Part shown: one piece after another, positions 35,802 to 39,223 of the stretch
Layout of the letters: each line of letters opens with the position of its first letter
Position numbering within the stretch: position 1 is the first letter of the stretch
From: Candidatus Monoglobus merdigallinarum
GTDB lineage: Bacteria > Bacillota > Clostridia > Monoglobales > Monoglobaceae
Assembly (NCBI GenBank): GCA_019112945.1
Contig: DXIJ01000034.1
Span: forward strand, 1 to 39,223
Direction of reading: 5' to 3'
Length of the DNA stretch: 39,223 bases
Made by a program: the position numbers and the translations under genes
Notes under the pieces: model-generated
Databases searched by the model: none
Told to the model about the DNA's origin: nothing
What the model saw: only the letters and a program-made list of their open reading frames with translations

Positions 35802-36323
35802 ATGAACAACTCGCGTAAGATCAAACACACAGTGCTGCTTGGGGTTTTAACGGCGGCCGCGCTGACTGTTTTTGTGCTTGAAGCACAGTTCCCTCCCCTG
35901 ACGTCTATCCCCGGCATAAAGCCCGGATTTTCAAACTTGATAACCCTCTTCTGTCTCGCTGCCCTCAGCCCCAAAGACGCGCTCACAGTACTTGTGCTGC
36001 GCATAGTACTCGGCGGTATATACGCAGGCAGCCCTATGATGCTCGCCTACAGCCTGTGCGGCGGGCTGTGCTGTCTGCTGTGCGAGACGCTGCTGATGCG
36101 GCTGCTGCCGAAAAACAGCCTGTGGGCTGTGAGCGTTGCAGGCGCGGTCGTCCACAACCTTGCGCAGCTCACGCTTGCAGTTATAATAACCAAGACCCCC
36201 GCGGTATTCTGGTATGCGCCGTATCTCATTATCGCCGGTGTGATAACCGGCGCATTCAACGGTCTTGCCGTTTGGTACACCCTGAAAAAGGCCTCCGGCA
36301 TTATCAAAAAGCTGAAAAAGTAA
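35802..36323 (+). CDS. Gx transporter family protein (heptaprenyl diphosphate synthase component I-like)
   Basis: LEAQFPPLTSIPGIKPGFSNLITLFCLAALSPKDALTVLVLRIVLGGIYAGSPMMLAYSLCGG; start at ATG 35802. Confidence 0.88.
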   Translation: MNNSRKIKHTVLLGVLTAAALTVFVLEAQFPPLTSIPGIKPGFSNLITLFCLAALSPKDALTVLVLRIVLGGIYAGSPMMLAYSLCGGLCCLLCETLLMRLLPKNSLWAVSVAGAVVHNLAQLTLAVIITKTPAVFWYAPYLIIAGVITGAFNGLAVWYTLKKASGIIKKLKK

Positions 36324-36325
36324 AA

Positions 36326-36357
36326 TCCCGCAAACCCTTAGGCTTGCGGGAACTTTT
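36326..36357. terminator. Bidirectional terminator between Gx transporter and EF-G paralogue
   Basis: TCCCGCAA-acccttaggc-TTGCGGGA then ACTTTTAT. Confidence 0.75.
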
Positions 36358-36362
36358 ATGTG

Positions 36363-38426
36363 CTATTTCTGAGCCTCTGCAATTATCTTCTCGATAACGT
36401 TCTGAGGCGCCTCCTGATATCTTTCAAACTCAAACTCAAACTCGCCTCTCGCCTGTGTCATTGAGCGCAAATCTGAGGAATACGAGTGCATTTCCGCCAT
36501 CGGGACCTCGCCCTCTATCATCGTTACGCCGTCTCCGACAGGCTCCATGCCAAGCATCTGGCCGCGCCTCTTGTTGATATCGCCGATAATATCACCGGTA
36601 TAGCTGTCGGGCGCATAGACCTTGAGGTGTCCGATAGGCTCCAAAATCACGGGTGACGCCTGAGGCATACCTGCCTTGTAAGCAAGAGACGCCGCCATCT
36701 TAAACGCCATCTCGGACGAGTCAACATCGTGATACGAACCATCGACCAGCGTAGCTTTCAGGCCTACCATCGGATATCCTGCCAGAACGCCGTGCTCCAT
36801 GGCCTCCTGCAAGCCCTTTTCAACAGCAGGAAAGTAACCCTTGGGAACGCTTCCGCCGAATATCTTCTCCTCAAACACCAGTCCCTCTTGGTCGGACGGC
36901 TCAAACTCTATCCATACATGACCGTACTGGCCGTGTCCGCCGGACTGTTTCTTGTGCTTACCCTCGACCTTGACCTTTTTCTTTATCGTCTCGCGGTACG
37001 GCACCTTTGGCTGTTCGAATGATATCTCAACGCCGAACTTGTTTTTAAGCTTCGAAACGATAACGTCTATATGCTGGTCACCGAGACCCTTTAAGAGCTG
37101 CTGTCTCGTCTCCTTGTTGATCTCAAACGCAAACGTCTTATCCTCATCCATCAGCTTGAGCAGGCCTTGAGCTATCTTCTCATCATCGCCCTTTTTCTTT
37201 GCGACAACGGCAAGCTCCATATTCGGCTTTGCAAAATCTATGCCCTCTAAGCGGCAGGGGTTGTTCTGCCTGCTGAGAGTATCGCCCGTCTTGGTCTTTG
37301 ACAGCTTTGTGACGGTTCCGATATCGCCGGCGTTGAGCTGCTTTACCTCGACCTGCTTCTTGCCTAGCATTGTGTATATCTTTCCTATCTTCTCGTTGCA
37401 GTCGCTGTTTAGGTTATAAACCGTTGTATCGGGTGTCATAACGCCCGAAAATACCTTAAAGTACGACAGTTTTCCGACATACGGGTCCGCGACCGTTTTA
37501 AATACCAGCGCGCTGAGCGTGTCGCCGGTATCGACCTTGCGGCTCGTCTCGCTTCCGTCTGACGCATAAGCCTTGATAAGCTCATCCTTTGCGTTCGGAG
37601 CCGGGAAGTATGCGTTGATAGCGTTAAGCAGCGAGGACATACCCAAAATATGGTATGCGCTGCCGCACAGCACCGGAACGATGTCGCCCTCTGCCACACC
37701 ATTTCTGAGCGCTGCGTACATCTCGGGCAGCGTGAACGGCTCTCCCGAAAAATACTTATCCATCAGCTCCTCGGACTGCTCCGCAACCGCCTCGTTTATC
37801 ATCTCGGTAAGCGGCTCGAGCTCATCCTCTATTCCCTCCGGCATCTCGCCTGTTATCGTGCGGTTGCCGTCAAATATTCTCGCTTCTTTTTCAACAACAT
37901 TGATAAAGCCGGTGATCTTATCTCCCTCTCTGAGCGGCAGCTGGAACGGCGCGATCTTCTTGCCGTATTTTTCTTTAAGCTGGTTTAAAACCTTTTGATA
38001 ATCGACCCTGTCGTCGTCAACCTTATTGATAAATATCATCTTGGGAATACCGCGCTCCTCGCAGTACTTCCACGCCTTTTCCGCGCCGACCGTAAGTCCC
38101 GACTTTCCCGACAGCACTATTATAGCTGCGTCCGCAACTCTCAGTACCTGCTGCACCTCGCCGACAAAATCAAAATATCCGGGCGTGTCGAGTATATTAA
38201 ACTTAGTTCCGTTCCACTCGCATGAAGCCAAAGCGGCAGAAATTGAAAACTTACGCTTTACCTCCTCCGGGTCAAAGTCCATGACGCTGGTTCCGTCCTG
38301 CGTTCTGCCCACTCTGTCAATGCTTCCGGCTGTGTAGAGCATAGCCTCAGCAAGACTGGTCTTTCCCGAGTTACCATGACCCAATAAACAGAAATTTTTG
38401 ATTTTTGATGTCTCGTAAACTTTCAA
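36363..38426 (-). CDS. Elongation factor G-like protein (EF-G paralogue)
   Basis: 687 aa; LGHGNSGKTSLAEAMLYTAGSIDRVG, LDTPGYFDFVGEV, INKVDDDR; EF-G domain IV region GGHGQYGHVWIEFEPSDQEGLVFEEKIFGGSVPKGYFPAVEKGLQEAM. Confidence 0.92.
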   Translation of the reverse strand: MKVYETSKIKNFCLLGHGNSGKTSLAEAMLYTAGSIDRVGRTQDGTSVMDFDPEEVKRKFSISAALASCEWNGTKFNILDTPGYFDFVGEVQQVLRVADAAIIVLSGKSGLTVGAEKAWKYCEERGIPKMIFINKVDDDRVDYQKVLNQLKEKYGKKIAPFQLPLREGDKITGFINVVEKEARIFDGNRTITGEMPEGIEDELEPLTEMINEAVAEQSEELMDKYFSGEPFTLPEMYAALRNGVAEGDIVPVLCGSAYHILGMSSLLNAINAYFPAPNAKDELIKAYASDGSETSRKVDTGDTLSALVFKTVADPYVGKLSYFKVFSGVMTPDTTVYNLNSDCNEKIGKIYTMLGKKQVEVKQLNAGDIGTVTKLSKTKTGDTLSRQNNPCRLEGIDFAKPNMELAVVAKKKGDDEKIAQGLLKLMDEDKTFAFEINKETRQQLLKGLGDQHIDVIVSKLKNKFGVEISFEQPKVPYRETIKKKVKVEGKHKKQSGGHGQYGHVWIEFEPSDQEGLVFEEKIFGGSVPKGYFPAVEKGLQEAMEHGVLAGYPMVGLKATLVDGSYHDVDSSEMAFKMAASLAYKAGMPQASPVILEPIGHLKVYAPDSYTGDIIGDINKRRGQMLGMEPVGDGVTMIEGEVPMAEMHSYSSDLRSMTQARGEFEFEFERYQEAPQNVIEKIIAEAQK

Positions 38427-38521
38427 AATTCAACCCTCCAATGTAATTGTAATTATTAATAAATGTATTAGCACAGACAAAAAATATTTATGTATTGTTC
38501 CTAAAACAACCTATCTTCTTA

Positions 38522-38550
38522 ATTTTAACCTATTACGGCAAAATAATCAA
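38522..38550 (-). promoter_or_regulatory. Candidate promoter of EF-G paralogue overlapping operator-like repeat
   Basis: minus TTGATT-N17-TAAAAT; -10 abuts AACCTATT (38527-38534). Confidence 0.5.
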
Positions 38551-38708
38551 CCGAATAATGTACAATGTTTTAAAAATTTTTTGTGCATTTTCAACAAAAT
38601 ATTGCAGGGTATTACATCAGCCTTTCCACTCCGCACAGCAAAATGCCGGACAAGATGAGCCTTTGACCGTATTGCTTCATTAATATAGCCGCTTCACGAA
38701 CAACAATA

Positions 38709-39023
38709 TCATTTCTCAGCGTTTCCGTTTTTGAGGCTGTCAAAGCAGTCGATGATATTGAGCACCGCCGAAATCTCTCTGTCTGTCAGATTGTCGGTCT
38801 TTATCGTCATACCGTCAAGCCCTAAGAGATAATCCGAGGTCACATGAAACAGTCTGGAGAGCTCGACAATAAACGGCGTTGACGGCGCGGACAGCCCCAT
38901 CTCCCACGAATTAACGCTTGCACGTGAAAGACACAGCCGCCGCGCAAGCTCCGCCTGAGTAAGCCCTGCCTTTTCCCGCAAATATTTGACCCTGTCTGCG
39001 AAACCATATAAATTTTTGTCCAT
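38709..39023 (-). CDS. XRE-family HTH transcriptional regulator
   Basis: RVKYLREKAGLTQAELARRLCLSRASVNSWEMGLSAPSTPFIVELSRLFHVTSDYLLGL. Confidence 0.92.
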   Translation of the reverse strand: MDKNLYGFADRVKYLREKAGLTQAELARRLCLSRASVNSWEMGLSAPSTPFIVELSRLFHVTSDYLLGLDGMTIKTDNLTDREISAVLNIIDCFDSLKNGNAEK

Positions 39024-39046
39024 ATAATCACCTCAATGTAATTTTT

Positions 39047-39093
39047 ACCTATTAATAATGATAATAACCTATCAAAAATAATAACTACTTATC
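39047..39093. repeat. Three ACYTATY operator-like repeats with 20-bp periodicity
   Basis: ACCTATT 39047, ACCTATC 39067, ACTTATC 39087. Confidence 0.6.
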
Positions 39094-39110
39094 AAAATTG
39101 ATGATTATAT

Positions 39111-39139
39111 TTGACAAAGACCTAAATTTATGATATAGT
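39111..39139 (+). promoter_or_regulatory. Sigma-A-like promoter facing the right edge
   Basis: TTGACA-N17-TATAGT. Confidence 0.7.
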
Positions 39140-39187
39140 AAATTTAAAGAAATAATATATACTTATTAGTATATTTTTATTAAATTT

Positions 39188-39223
39188 ATGATTGGAGGCA
39201 GGATACAAAAAAATAAGAAGAGC
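39188..39223 (+). CDS. Start of an ORF truncated by the window edge (possible HTH protein)
   Basis: ATG ATT GGA GGC AGG ATA CAA AAA AAT AAG AAG AGC = MIGGRIQKNKKS..., which resembles XRE N-termini; only 12 codons visible and no clear SD before this ATG. Confidence 0.3.
   Translation, partial: MIGGRIQKNKKS

Noticed and set aside
38612-38680. - strand 22-aa ORF MKQYGQRLILSGILLCGVERLM after the XRE gene
   Set aside because: No recognisable RBS or promoter; could be a frameshifted tail but evidence is too thin
1-39223. CRISPR arrays, rRNA, tRNA genes, prophage or IS transposases
   Set aside because: None recognised on reading either strand; only short tandem repeats in coding linkers were found

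Overview
The window looks like a Firmicutes (Clostridia-like, spore-former) chromosome segment that is mostly conserved core genes. On the left, + strand: nrdD-nrdG-dut-azlC-azlD, dpaA-dpaB (dipicolinate synthase), a copper-amine-oxidase-N-like secreted protein, a PP2C/FHA pair, a MATE exporter and a YeiH-family transporter. In the middle and right, - strand: the pyrimidine operon pyrR-B-C-F-K-D-E plus radC, rluD-lspA, divIVA-ylmH-sepF-yggS, an HlyD-like protein, and pncB, a divergent prs, miaB, ricA/ylbF-like, mutS, mutL and miaA. On the far right: a divergent NusG-II/Gx-transporter pair on +, an EF-G paralogue, and an XRE regulator. The best candidate for an undescribed system is in the otherwise unannotated 11.85-12.30 kb gap. 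There, two convergent promoters, each TTGACT-N17-TATAAT, face each other across a 24-codon hydrophobic ORF (12106..12180, -) with a strong Shine-Dalgarno, a CCTCCT anti-SD in its leader, a shared palindromic terminator, and near-identical 5' ends on the two predicted transcripts. This is the architecture expected of a type I toxin-antitoxin locus and is absent from the supplied ORF track. Other notable items are a decayed MNT nucleotidyltransferase (nonsense plus homopolymer frameshift) that keeps a good promoter, and ACYTATY repeats spaced 19-20 bp upstream of both the XRE gene and the EF-G paralogue, overlapping the predicted EF-G promoter. All calls come from reading the sequence and translations by eye; no database search or folding program was run.
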